Part shown: positions 56,367-64,000 of the stretch, piece by piece
Layout: every line of letters starts with the position of its first letter
How positions within the stretch are numbered: the first letter of the stretch is position 1
DNA from: Helicobacter ibis
GTDB lineage: Bacteria; Campylobacterota; Campylobacteria; Campylobacterales; Helicobacteraceae
DNA: 64,000 bases
Assembly (NCBI RefSeq): GCF_027859255.1
Contig: NZ_JAQHXR010000001.1
Span: forward strand, 248,001-312,000
Reading direction: 5' to 3'
Made by a program: the position numbers and the translations under genes
The notes under the pieces: model-generated
The model's input: the letters and a program-made list of their open reading frames with translations, nothing else
What the model was told of the DNA's origin: nothing
The model's database searches: none

Positions 56367-57700
56367 TGGAAAATGCAAATATGACGCCTAGAGAGATTGT
56401 AGCTTATTTAGACGAATACATTATAGGGCAAAATGAGGCAAAAAGGGTGGTAGCCATAGCTTTAAGAAATAGATATAGAAGATTACAACTTCCAAAAGAT
56501 ATTCAAGAAGAAGTAATGCCAAAAAACATACTAATGATAGGTTCAACTGGTGTGGGTAAAACAGAAATAGCAAGGAGAATGGCAAAGATAATGGGGCTTC
56601 CTTTTGTTAAAGTTGAGGCTAGTAAATATACTGAAGTTGGGTTTGTCGGTAGAGATGTGGAATCTATGGTTAGAGATCTAGTTTTTGCTTCTATTGCATT
56701 AGTAAAAGAGGAGCAAAAAGAAAAAAATGCCGAAAAAATAGAAGATTATGTATTAAACAAAATAGTAGAAAAGCTAATACCACCGCTACCAAAAGGTGCT
56801 AGTGAGCAGAAGGTGGAAGAATATAAAGTAGCTAGTGAGAGAATGAAAAATAGAGTAATAAATGGTGAGATGGATAATTTAAAAATAGAGATAAATACTC
56901 CAAAAAGACAAGTAGAAGTCGAAGATGGAAATGTGCCTGTTGAGATAATTAAGGTGCAAGAGACGATAGCTAAGGTTTTTAGTGCGTCAAAAGAGAATCC
57001 TAAAAAAGAAGTAACAATTAAAGAAGCAAAGGATTTATTAAAGATTGAAGCTAGTGAATCTCTGCTAGATATGGAGAGTATCAAGCAAGAGGGAATAAAG
57101 AGAGCGGAGAATAGCGGGATAATTTTCATAGATGAGATTGATAAGGTTGCTGTTAGTTCAAACTCTCAAGGCAGGCAAGATCCTAGTAAAGAGGGTGTGC
57201 AAAGAGATTTATTGCCTATTGTTGAGGGGAGCTTGGTAAATACAAAATATGGTAGTGTGAAGACTGATCATATATTATTTATCGCTGCTGGTGCATTTAG
57301 CCTTAGTAAGCCTAGCGATTTGATAGCCGAGCTTCAGGGGAGATTCCCATTAAGGGTGGAGCTAGATAGCTTAGATGAAGAGGCGTTATATAAGATTCTA
57401 ACACAGACTAAGAACTCTATTTTACGACAATATGAAGCATTACTTGGGGTTGAGAATGTGAAATTAATCTTTAAAGATGAGGCAATAAGAGCGTTAGCTC
57501 ACTACTCTCAAATGGCAAATGAAAAAACTGATGATATAGGCGCTAGAAGATTGCACACGGTGGTTGAAAGAGTTATAGAGGATATTAGCTTTGAAGCTGA
57601 AAAGTATAGCGGAGAGAGTGTGGAAATCACTGAATCTTTAGTAAAAGAAAAGCTAGATGTATTAGTAGAAGATAGTGATGTTACTAGGTATATATTATAA
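56366..57700 (+). CDS. hslU: HslU ATPase subunit
   Basis: AAA+ unfoldase of HslVU, 444 residues. N-terminal MTPREIVAYLDEYIIGQNEAK, Walker A GSTGVGKTEIARRMA, the inserted I domain (about 140-230), Walker B IIFIDEIDKVA and a sensor 2 GARRLHTVVERVIEDISF. Co-translated with hslV. Confidence 0.96.
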   Translation: MENANMTPREIVAYLDEYIIGQNEAKRVVAIALRNRYRRLQLPKDIQEEVMPKNILMIGSTGVGKTEIARRMAKIMGLPFVKVEASKYTEVGFVGRDVESMVRDLVFASIALVKEEQKEKNAEKIEDYVLNKIVEKLIPPLPKGASEQKVEEYKVASERMKNRVINGEMDNLKIEINTPKRQVEVEDGNVPVEIIKVQETIAKVFSASKENPKKEVTIKEAKDLLKIEASESLLDMESIKQEGIKRAENSGIIFIDEIDKVAVSSNSQGRQDPSKEGVQRDLLPIVEGSLVNTKYGSVKTDHILFIAAGAFSLSKPSDLIAELQGRFPLRVELDSLDEEALYKILTQTKNSILRQYEALLGVENVKLIFKDEAIRALAHYSQMANEKTDDIGARRLHTVVERVIEDISFEAEKYSGESVEITESLVKEKLDVLVEDSDVTRYIL

Positions 57701-58587
57701 TGGATAGCAAGGCTGGATTTGTTGCATTACTTGGGAGACCTAATGCTGGGAAAAGCACTCTATTAAATGCACTTTTAGGAGAGAGATTAGCACTTGTATC
57801 GCACAAGGCAAATGCGACTAGAAAGAGACTAAATGTAATTGTCATGTGGGAGGATACACAAATAATATTTGTCGATACTCCCGGGATTCATAAACAAGAA
57901 AAACTACTTAATGAATATATGCTAAAAGAAGCACTAAAGGCGTTAGATGATTGTGATTTTTTAATCTTTTTAGCTCCTGCTAGTGATAGAATTTCGTTTT
58001 ATGAAGAGTTTTTGGAGTTAAATAAAAATAAAAAAAAGCATATCTTGGTCCTTAGCAAAGCTGATATGGTGAGTAAAGATGAGCTTTTATCAAAGATAAA
58101 AGAATATGAAAAATATAGTGGTGTATATGAAGAGCTAATACCAGTATCTTATAAAGATGATAAAAGCTTGGAGAGTTTGCTAAAAGCAATATCCAAATAT
58201 ATACCACAAAATCCATACTACTATGATCAAGAGATTCTAAGTCCTGAATCTACAAAAGAAATAGTAAAAGAGATAATAAGGGAATCTTGCTTTGCGTTTT
58301 TGAGTGATGAACTACCTTATGAGAGTGATGTGATGATAAATAAATATACAGAAAAAGAAAGTGTAGATGTAATAAGAGCTACTATAATCGTGCTAAAAGA
58401 TAGTCAAAAGGGGATAGTAGTCGGAAAGTGTGGTGCTACAATAAAAAGGATAGGCAAGGATTGTAGGGTTAAGATTGAAAGATTTTTAGGCAAGAGGGTG
58501 TATTTGGAGTTGTTTGTTAAGGTAGTGCCAAATTGGTCTAAAGAGAAAGAAATGCTAAAAAAAGTTGGCTATAATTTCGATTTTTAA
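57700..58587 (+). CDS. era: GTPase Era
   Basis: Ribosome-associated GTPase for 16S rRNA maturation, 295 residues. G1 GRPNAGKSTLLN, G3 DTPG, G4 SKAD, and a C-terminal KH domain (VVGKCGATIKRIGKDCRVKIERFLGKRVYLELFVKV). Overlaps the hslU stop. Confidence 0.95.
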   Translation: MDSKAGFVALLGRPNAGKSTLLNALLGERLALVSHKANATRKRLNVIVMWEDTQIIFVDTPGIHKQEKLLNEYMLKEALKALDDCDFLIFLAPASDRISFYEEFLELNKNKKKHILVLSKADMVSKDELLSKIKEYEKYSGVYEELIPVSYKDDKSLESLLKAISKYIPQNPYYYDQEILSPESTKEIVKEIIRESCFAFLSDELPYESDVMINKYTEKESVDVIRATIIVLKDSQKGIVVGKCGATIKRIGKDCRVKIERFLGKRVYLELFVKVVPNWSKEKEMLKKVGYNFDF

Positions 58588-58596
58588 GGAGTTTGT

Positions 58597-59580
58597 ATGA
58601 AAGTTGTGTTGTTTTTATTTCTTAGCATTTTTGTTTATGCAAATGAATATGCTTGGATTGAAACTTACAGAAATGGCGGAGTTAGCGCATTAGAGAAAAA
58701 AATAGATGAAACTCTGCAAAGTAGGGAATATTGGAAATATGCACTAAAAGATAAAGATGTGCGATATGGATACTATGAGAGTGTTAATTTCTTGTTTGTG
58801 GCGACTAAAGATTCTCCTAGTTTGGAGAAGCCAAAGCTAAAGTTGTATAGCATGGATAATGGCAAATGGGTGGAGAAGATAAATGTAAATAGCCTGGTTG
58901 GTTCAAAAGGTGGGCATAAGCAAAAAGAAGGAGACTTAGCCACCCCAATTGGTGTATATGAGCTAAAGGCTAGACTTAGTGGGCTAGATCAATATTATGG
59001 TCCATTGGCCTATGATACTTCATATCCAAATCTATATGATAAGCTACATAAAAGAACGGGATATGGGATATGGATTCATGGTATGCCACTAAATGGAAAT
59101 AGAGAAGAGCTAAATACTAGAGGTTGTATTGCTATTGAAAATAATTTTTTAACACAAGTTGATGGCTTAATAAATCACAAAGAAGCATTATTAATCACAT
59201 ATGACAATAAGATTAAAGAAACAAATATAGATGAGCTTTCAAGCATACTTGCAAACTTGTTTGCATGGAAAGAGGCATGGAAGGTGAATGATATTGAATC
59301 TTATCTGAGCTTTTATAGTAAAGATGAGTTTATTAGGTTTGATGGTGCTAGATTTGATGAATTTGCAGAGAATAAAAGAAGAATCTTTAACAAAAAAGAA
59401 GATAAAACAATAACTTTTAGCAAAATAAATGTATCTCCATATCCAAATGATGGAAATAGAAATATGTTTAGAATTAGTTTCTTTGAAGATTATAAAGCAC
59501 CTAGCTATTCTTTTAGGGGAACAAAAGAATTATACGTGTTATTGGATGGTGAAAAGATTCAAATATTAGCAGAGAAGTAA
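58597..59580 (+). CDS. csd6: Csd6/Pgp2-like L,D-carboxypeptidase (cell shape)
   Basis: 327 residues with a signal peptide (VLFLFLSIFVYA-NE), an L,D-transpeptidase (YkuD) domain with the catalytic set WIHGMPLNGN and TRGCIAIEN near residues 164-182, and a C-terminal NTF2-like domain (WKEAWKVNDIESYLSFY, FRISFFEDYKAPSY). This architecture and length match H. pylori Csd6 and C. jejuni Pgp2, which trim peptidoglycan tetrapeptides to tripeptides and set helical shape. Function by homology; the residues shown are intact. Confidence 0.88.
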   Translation: MKVVLFLFLSIFVYANEYAWIETYRNGGVSALEKKIDETLQSREYWKYALKDKDVRYGYYESVNFLFVATKDSPSLEKPKLKLYSMDNGKWVEKINVNSLVGSKGGHKQKEGDLATPIGVYELKARLSGLDQYYGPLAYDTSYPNLYDKLHKRTGYGIWIHGMPLNGNREELNTRGCIAIENNFLTQVDGLINHKEALLITYDNKIKETNIDELSSILANLFAWKEAWKVNDIESYLSFYSKDEFIRFDGARFDEFAENKRRIFNKKEDKTITFSKINVSPYPNDGNRNMFRISFFEDYKAPSYSFRGTKELYVLLDGEKIQILAEK

Positions 59581-59583
59581 AGG

Positions 59584-60186
59584 CTAATTGCCTATTGCTT
59601 CTATTATATACTTAGCTAGTTTTAGTGCTTTGTATCTATGTGATATTTGATTTTTTTCTTGTGCTGATAGTTCTGCTAGGGTTTTATTAAAGCCATTTGG
59701 GATAAATATCGGATCATATCCAAAGCCATTTTCTCCTCTTTTTTCTGCTATTACAAATCCATGCATGAATCCATGTGTGCTAAAGTCTCCAAAAAAGCTA
59801 CTAATTGCTATACACGCACAATAGTGTGCCTTTGAAGTTTGGGATTCAAATCTTTTTACTTCATTTATTAGCTTTTCTAAATTATCTTTTGAATTTCCAC
59901 CGCTATATCTTGCACTATAAATTCCCGGAGCTCCATTTAATAAATCCACACAAATACCACTATCATCAGATATGACAATATCCGTTTTGTGTAATAGATT
60001 CTGTGTTTTTAGAGTGTTAAATACACATTTTGATTTTATTAGTGCATTTTCTTTAAAGCTATTTCCATTTTCTTCTATTTCAAAACTTGGTATTAATTCA
60101 TCAAAACATAAAACTTGAAAATTATTGTAGATTTCTCTGATTTCTTTTATTTTGTCTTTGTTGGAACTTGCTAAAATTATTCTCAT
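59584..60186 (-). CDS. rdgB: XTP/dITP pyrophosphatase (RdgB/HAM1)
   Basis: Removes non-canonical purine nucleotides, 200 residues. ILASSNKDKIKEI, a DDSGICVDLLNGAPGIYSARYSGG motif and GFGYDPIFIPNG, AELSAQEKNQISHR are family marks. Convergent on the csd6-like gene with 3 bases between. Confidence 0.95.
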   Translation of the reverse strand: MRIILASSNKDKIKEIREIYNNFQVLCFDELIPSFEIEENGNSFKENALIKSKCVFNTLKTQNLLHKTDIVISDDSGICVDLLNGAPGIYSARYSGGNSKDNLEKLINEVKRFESQTSKAHYCACIAISSFFGDFSTHGFMHGFVIAEKRGENGFGYDPIFIPNGFNKTLAELSAQEKNQISHRYKALKLAKYIIEAIGN

Positions 60187-60253
60187 TGTTGCCTCGTTTA
60201 AAATAGTTTAGATACAATTTTGCTTCACATTTTATCAAAAATGGAGTTTTATA

Positions 60254-61606
60254 TTGAAAGATTTATTGCAAAAAACATTACCTTTAAGCTTGATTTTAGG
60301 TGCTAGATTTTTTGGGTTATTTGTAGTAATGCCACTTTTATCTTTATATGCTTTTTCGCTTAGTGGTGCAACTCCTATTTTAATAGGTATTGCTATGGGT
60401 GGATACGCACTCACTCAAGTTATATTTCAAGTTCCTTTTGGATTTTTAAGTGATAAGTTTGGTAGAAAAAGTATGATAGCTTTAGGGCTTATTATTTTTG
60501 CTATTGGTTCTGCTATTTGTGCTTTGAGTGATGATATTTATATGTTGATTATAGGTAGATTTTTGCAGGGTGCTGGTGCTGTTGGTGGCGTGGTTAGTGC
60601 CATGATTGCAGACTTGGTAAATGAAGAAAAACGCACAAAGGCAATGGCGTTTATGGGGGCTACTATTTCTCTATCTTTTGTGGTTGCTATGATTGTTGGT
60701 CCTATAATTGGTGGAATTTATGGTGTGTCGAATCTTTTTTGGATTACTTTTGTTTTAGCTATTTTTGGTATTGTTTTGCTTTTTGTCTCTGTGCCTGAAG
60801 CACCAAAGATAACCTATAGTTTTAATGCAAACACAAATGAATATAGTTTGATTTTTAAAAATAAAAATTTACAAATTATGAATCTTACAAATTTCTTGCA
60901 AAAAGGATTCATGACTTTGGCGTTTTTGATTATTCCTATTGCACTTGTAAAGGGATTTGAAATGCCAAAAGAGGAGCTTTATAAAGTATATATTCCTGCT
61001 AGTATTTTAGGGCTTCTATCAATGGCGCCTGCGGCAATTATCGCAGAGAAAAAGGGCAAATTTAAAAGTGTAATGGTAACTGGTGTGTTGTTTTTTGTTA
61101 TTGCTTATTTATTGATGCTTAGTGATAATAAGTGGGCATTTATTGCTGGAATCTTTGTGTTTTTTATTGGGTTTTCTATGCATGAGCCTATTATGCAAAG
61201 CCTTGCTAGTAGGTATTGTAAAGCACATCAAAAAGGAAGTGCATTAGGAATCTTTACTTCATTTGGATATTTGGGGACTTTTGTAGGGGCGCTTATTGGT
61301 GGGCATTTTTATGATTTTTTTGGAATGTTGTCTATTAGCATGTTTGTTGTGATTGCTTCGTTTTTGTGGATATTACTTTTTGCATTCTTGGCAAACCCTA
61401 CTTTTCAGAAGAATCTTTATCTACCATTGTGTGAGCATACGCGTGGAGAAGATTTAGAGGTACTTGTTGAGCTTGTGGGGATATTAGAGTGGTATATTAA
61501 TGAGAGTGAGCGTAAAGCAGTTATCAAGTATGATAAACATTTGTTAGAAGAGCAGGAAATTATGGATTTTATAAAAATACATTTACGAGATAAGTTTAAA
61601 GAGTAG
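60254..61606 (+). CDS. MFS transporter
   Basis: 450 residues, 12 helices. Motif A as GFLSDKFGRKSMIALGL, a second one is not obvious. After helix 12 there is a soluble tail of about 60 residues (EDLEVLVELVGILEWYI...). Start is TTG 60254 after GGAG. Probable drug/proton antiporter of the bacterial DHA type; substrate unknown. Confidence 0.8.
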   Translation: MKDLLQKTLPLSLILGARFFGLFVVMPLLSLYAFSLSGATPILIGIAMGGYALTQVIFQVPFGFLSDKFGRKSMIALGLIIFAIGSAICALSDDIYMLIIGRFLQGAGAVGGVVSAMIADLVNEEKRTKAMAFMGATISLSFVVAMIVGPIIGGIYGVSNLFWITFVLAIFGIVLLFVSVPEAPKITYSFNANTNEYSLIFKNKNLQIMNLTNFLQKGFMTLAFLIIPIALVKGFEMPKEELYKVYIPASILGLLSMAPAAIIAEKKGKFKSVMVTGVLFFVIAYLLMLSDNKWAFIAGIFVFFIGFSMHEPIMQSLASRYCKAHQKGSALGIFTSFGYLGTFVGALIGGHFYDFFGMLSISMFVVIASFLWILLFAFLANPTFQKNLYLPLCEHTRGEDLEVLVELVGILEWYINESERKAVIKYDKHLLEEQEIMDFIKIHLRDKFKE

Positions 61607-61610
61607 CAAA

Positions 61611-62372
61611 ATGGAAATTAGTAAAAAAATATTAAAAATAACCGGACAGACAAATGCTAGACTTGGACTTATAAAAGAGGGTGATAGGGTTTTATTGGGG
61701 CTTAGTGGTGGGAAGGATTCTATGCTTTTAGCCACACTTCTAGCAAGGCTTAAAAAATATGCACCTTTTAATTTTGAATTTAAAGCACTAACCGTTGATT
61801 ATGGGCGTGGTGGTGAGTATGATTATATATTTGAATATTGTGAGAAAAATGAGATTCCTTATGAGCTTTATAGGACTGATATTTATAAGATTTTAGAGGA
61901 GAATAAAAGGGAAGGAACGGTTTATTGTAGCTTTTGTTCTCGTATGCGTAGAGGTGCTTTGTATTCTAAGGCATTAGAGGGAGGGTATAATAAAGTTGCT
62001 CTTGCACATCATTTAGATGATGCAGCTGAAAGCTTTATGATGAATCTTACTTATAATGGTGCTTTGCGTTCTATGCCTCCTATTTATAAGGCTGAAAATG
62101 GTTTGTATGTGATTCGCCCTTTGATTTTTGTCAGAGAGAGGCAGATTATTGACTTTATAGCTCATAATAACATATATATCGCACCTGATTGTAATTGTCC
62201 TATCATGTGGCAAAATGACGATAAACGCCCATATGCTAGAGAAAATACAAAGCAAATGTTAAAAGACATGGAAGAGAAGAATCCGGATTTCTTTACATCT
62301 TTAAAAGTTGCATTAAGCAATGTGCATTTAAATAGTCTTTTTGATGAGAGGTATTTAGATAAGCAAGATTAG
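61611..62372 (+). CDS. TtcA-like tRNA 2-thiocytidine synthetase
   Basis: PP-loop ATPase with LGLSGGKDSMLL near residues 28-39 and the CSFCSRMRRGALY motif near 105; 253 residues. Probably thiolates tRNA cytidine 32, or a related TtuA/TtcA role. Starts 4 bases after the MFS gene. Confidence 0.8.
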   Translation: MEISKKILKITGQTNARLGLIKEGDRVLLGLSGGKDSMLLATLLARLKKYAPFNFEFKALTVDYGRGGEYDYIFEYCEKNEIPYELYRTDIYKILEENKREGTVYCSFCSRMRRGALYSKALEGGYNKVALAHHLDDAAESFMMNLTYNGALRSMPPIYKAENGLYVIRPLIFVRERQIIDFIAHNNIYIAPDCNCPIMWQNDDKRPYARENTKQMLKDMEEKNPDFFTSLKVALSNVHLNSLFDERYLDKQD

Positions 62373-62393
62373 ATTAGATTATAAATCTTGCTT
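62361..62393 (+). terminator. bidirectional hairpin between ttcA-like gene and pseudogene
   Basis: Perfect 10-bp stem AAGCAAGATT / AATCTTGCTT with a 13-base loop, overlapping the ttcA-like stop, between convergent genes. No strong T run. Confidence 0.45.
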
Positions 62394-62394
62394 G

Positions 62395-63187
62395 TTAGGA
62401 GTTTAGCTCCATTTGGTTTAGGTGGTCTGTATCGCCAAAATGCTCATTTGTAAAATCGTTATCATAAAAGAAGTTTATGATTTTTAGTGGATAGCTTTTA
62501 GAAATATTTATCAAATCATCAAATATAGAATCCAAACTTGGTATGTGGGATTTGTAATCTTCTCTTGCTGGTGGGATTACTATATATAAATTATGATTGT
62601 TAATCATTGCTAATTCTTGCATTGCTATTAAAAATTGATTTTGCAAATTACCATATGATAGTTGCTTTAGATGTTGTGAGGCTCTTATCTTAGAATCTAT
62701 GTTTGTATAAAGAATGTCCATAAAGATTCGCCAGTATAATTTAAAAACTCATTGTAGTTTTGTATTGTTAGACTTCTTTTATAGGCCACTAATTCATTTA
62801 GGGAATATGAGTATATGTTATTTAGATATGATATTTATCTGCGGGGGGGGGGGCGATTTTATTATAGTCTATATTGTATAGTAATTTATATATTGTTGCA
62901 AAGTGAGATTCGCCACTTAGAATTAAGTTGTATCCCGGAGAGAAGATAGAATAAAATAAGAAAATATTTTTTAGTAATGGCAAATTTTGCACATACAAAT
63001 ATAAACTATATGAAGTATATAAGTCTTGTGAAGTGTTTGCTAGGTTGAATCCATTATTATTTGGTATGTAGCCATAGTTGCCGTGCGATGAACCTAAGGC
63101 TAGATCTTGAATGTTTAGTGATCTTGCCATTAGGCTTATGTATTTTTTGTATTCTAACTTTAAATAGTCTATAAACCAATCTTGCAA
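62395..63187 (-). pseudogene. broken SGNH-like gene with a reversed poly-G tract
   Basis: The N-terminal part (63187 to 62822) reads LALGSSHGNYGYIPNNNGFNLA, the Ser-containing first block of SGNH/DltD-like hydrolases. It then meets a C11 tract and stops. The coding signal goes on in another frame (NIYSYSLNELVAYKRSL ... GESLW) and then in a third (62721 onward), ending with FGDTDHLNQMEL, a typical late block of the same family. All three frames after the tract reach a stop within about 25 bases, so no tract length rescues it. Confidence 0.7.
62839..62857 (-). repeat. poly-G tract 8, reversed (C11 on the coding strand)
   Basis: Plus strand TCTGC, 11 G (62843-62853), CG. It has the same upstream flank as the other seven but lies antisense to its host gene. 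Confidence 0.9.
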
Positions 63188-63212
63188 AAGTATCCTTTAT
63201 CAAAAGCAAAAA

Positions 63213-64000
63213 TTATATCATTTTTGATACTAATTCTTTTGTATCTCTTGCAATTACTAGTTCTTCATTTGTTGGGATTACACATACTTTGACTTTTGAA
63301 TCTTTTGTTGAAATTATCCCTTCTTTTCCTATTGTTTCCAAGTTTGCTTTCTCATCTAGTGTGATACCCAAAAACTCTAGTTGTGATACTATCTTTCCTC
63401 TTATGAATTTAGCATTCTCACCAACACCAGCACAGAAAGATATAGCATCAACTCCTTTTAGAGCGGCTGTATATGAACCTATATATTTTGCCACATGATA
63501 TGCAAATACTTCTCTAGCAAATCTAGCTTTTAAGTTGCCCTCTTCATCAGCAGCAAGTAAATCTCTAAAATCACTCGATAGTCCAGAAATACCAAGAACG
63601 CCCGATTTTTTGTTTAATATATTTGTTATTTCTGCTGTGCTTAGGTTTTCTTTTTGCGCTATGTAGTCTATTATTGCAGGGTCTATATCACCGCTTCTAG
63701 TTCCCATAACTAAGCCTTCTAGCGGAGTTAATCCCATGCTTGTATCTACACTTTTGCCATTTTCTATTGCACATATGCTTGAGCCATTGCCTAGATGACA
63801 TGTTATGATTTTAGAATTCTCAAGTGGAATCCCTAAGAATTCTGCTGTTCTTTTTGATACATAACTATGACTTGTTCCATGAAATCCGTATCTTCTTATT
63901 TTGTATTTTTCGTAGTATTCGTATGGAAGTCCATAAATATAAGCCTTAGGAGGCATAGTTTGATGAAATGCAGTATCAAAGACTGCAACCATTGGTGTAT
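63213..64000 (-). CDS. ackA: acetate kinase (5' part beyond the window)
   Basis: Makes acetyl phosphate from acetate, or ATP in the reverse direction. About 262 residues of the usual 400 are visible. [35 protein letters not shown] and GTRSGDIDP are family marks. The frame is open to the window edge, so the gene starts upstream of it on the minus strand. Confidence 0.95.
   Translation of the reverse strand, partial: TPMVAVFDTAFHQTMPPKAYIYGLPYEYYEKYKIRRYGFHGTSHSYVSKRTAEFLGIPLENSKIITCHLGNGSSICAIENGKSVDTSMGLTPLEGLVMGTRSGDIDPAIIDYIAQKENLSTAEITNILNKKSGVLGISGLSSDFRDLLAADEEGNLKARFAREVFAYHVAKYIGSYTAALKGVDAISFCAGVGENAKFIRGKIVSQLEFLGITLDEKANLETIGKEGIISTKDSKVKVCVIPTNEELVIARDTKELVSKMI

Noticed and set aside
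1525-62853. Poly-G tracts as assembly artefacts
   Set aside because: Lengths of 9-12 G could be mis-called by one, which would change ON/OFF calls. But the shared flanks and gene contexts are not explained by length error, so only the states, not the tracts, are in doubt.
1-64000. CRISPR array, IS element, tRNA or rRNA genes
   Set aside because: No direct-repeat/spacer pattern, transposase-like ORF, tRNA cloverleaf or rRNA stretch was noticed on either strand.

Overview
The window is a low-GC stretch of a member of the Campylobacterota, most likely a Helicobacter (probably enterohepatic). Reasons: a four-subunit pyruvate:ferredoxin oxidoreductase in the order porC-porD-porA-porB, a ccoNOQP operon followed by a DUF4006-type small protein, a short RecO, a Csd6/Pgp2-like L,D-carboxypeptidase, a short BioB, carboxynorspermidine decarboxylase NspC, extended TATAAT/TAGAAT -10 boxes without clear -35 boxes, and many poly-G tracts. 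No rRNA, tRNA, IS element or CRISPR array was seen.

Region 1 (1-17,069) is a surface-glycan locus. It opens with an amino-sugar block (Gfo/Idh/MocA dehydrogenase, N-formyltransferase, hexapeptide acetyltransferase, O-methyltransferase, DegT-type aminotransferase). It then carries what looks like a complete set of the cytidine-diphosphoramidate enzymes of the Campylobacter jejuni O-methyl phosphoramidate (MeOPN) capsule pathway: L-glutamine kinase, CTP:phosphoglutamine cytidylyltransferase, gamma-glutamyl-CDP-amidate hydrolase and CDP-amidate 3'-kinase. With them are two paralogous SAM methyltransferases, three transferases of CDP-glycerol glycerophosphotransferase type, one short phase-variable protein, a decayed transferase and a CysQ-type 3'-nucleotidase. 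Seven poly-G tracts of 9-12 G lie here, each preceded by CTGC and mostly followed by CA. By frame analysis the formyltransferase, second methyltransferase and second transferase are OFF as sequenced; the first methyltransferase, first transferase and the short protein are ON. An eighth tract, reversed relative to its host gene, sits in a broken SGNH-like gene near 62.85 kb.

Region 2 (17-31.8 kb) is housekeeping: topA, a PNPOx-like protein, bioB, YihY-like, CorC-like, purE, a coiled-coil protein, a DUF89 protein with no good AUG start, a Na+/H+ antiporter-like protein, kdsD, ccoNOQP and accessory genes including fixH. Region 3 (31.8-49.3 kb) has a decayed family 2 glycosyltransferase, a radical-SAM/queuosine-precursor-transporter pair, porCDAB, a HAD phosphatase, an exonuclease, nspC, a CmeABC-type RND efflux operon preceded by a CmeR-like operator, and thrS-infC-rpmI-rplT. 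Region 4 (49.3-64 kb) has a SIMPL-like secreted protein, recO, a 1,405-residue autotransporter, rplI-hslV-hslU-era, a csd6-like gene, rdgB, an MFS transporter, a TtcA-like gene, the broken SGNH-like gene and the 3' part of ackA.

The most interesting signal is the combination of a MeOPN-type locus with what looks like one portable, fixed-length phase-variation module placed at different positions in paralogous genes. All product names rest on reading motifs by eye; no search was run.
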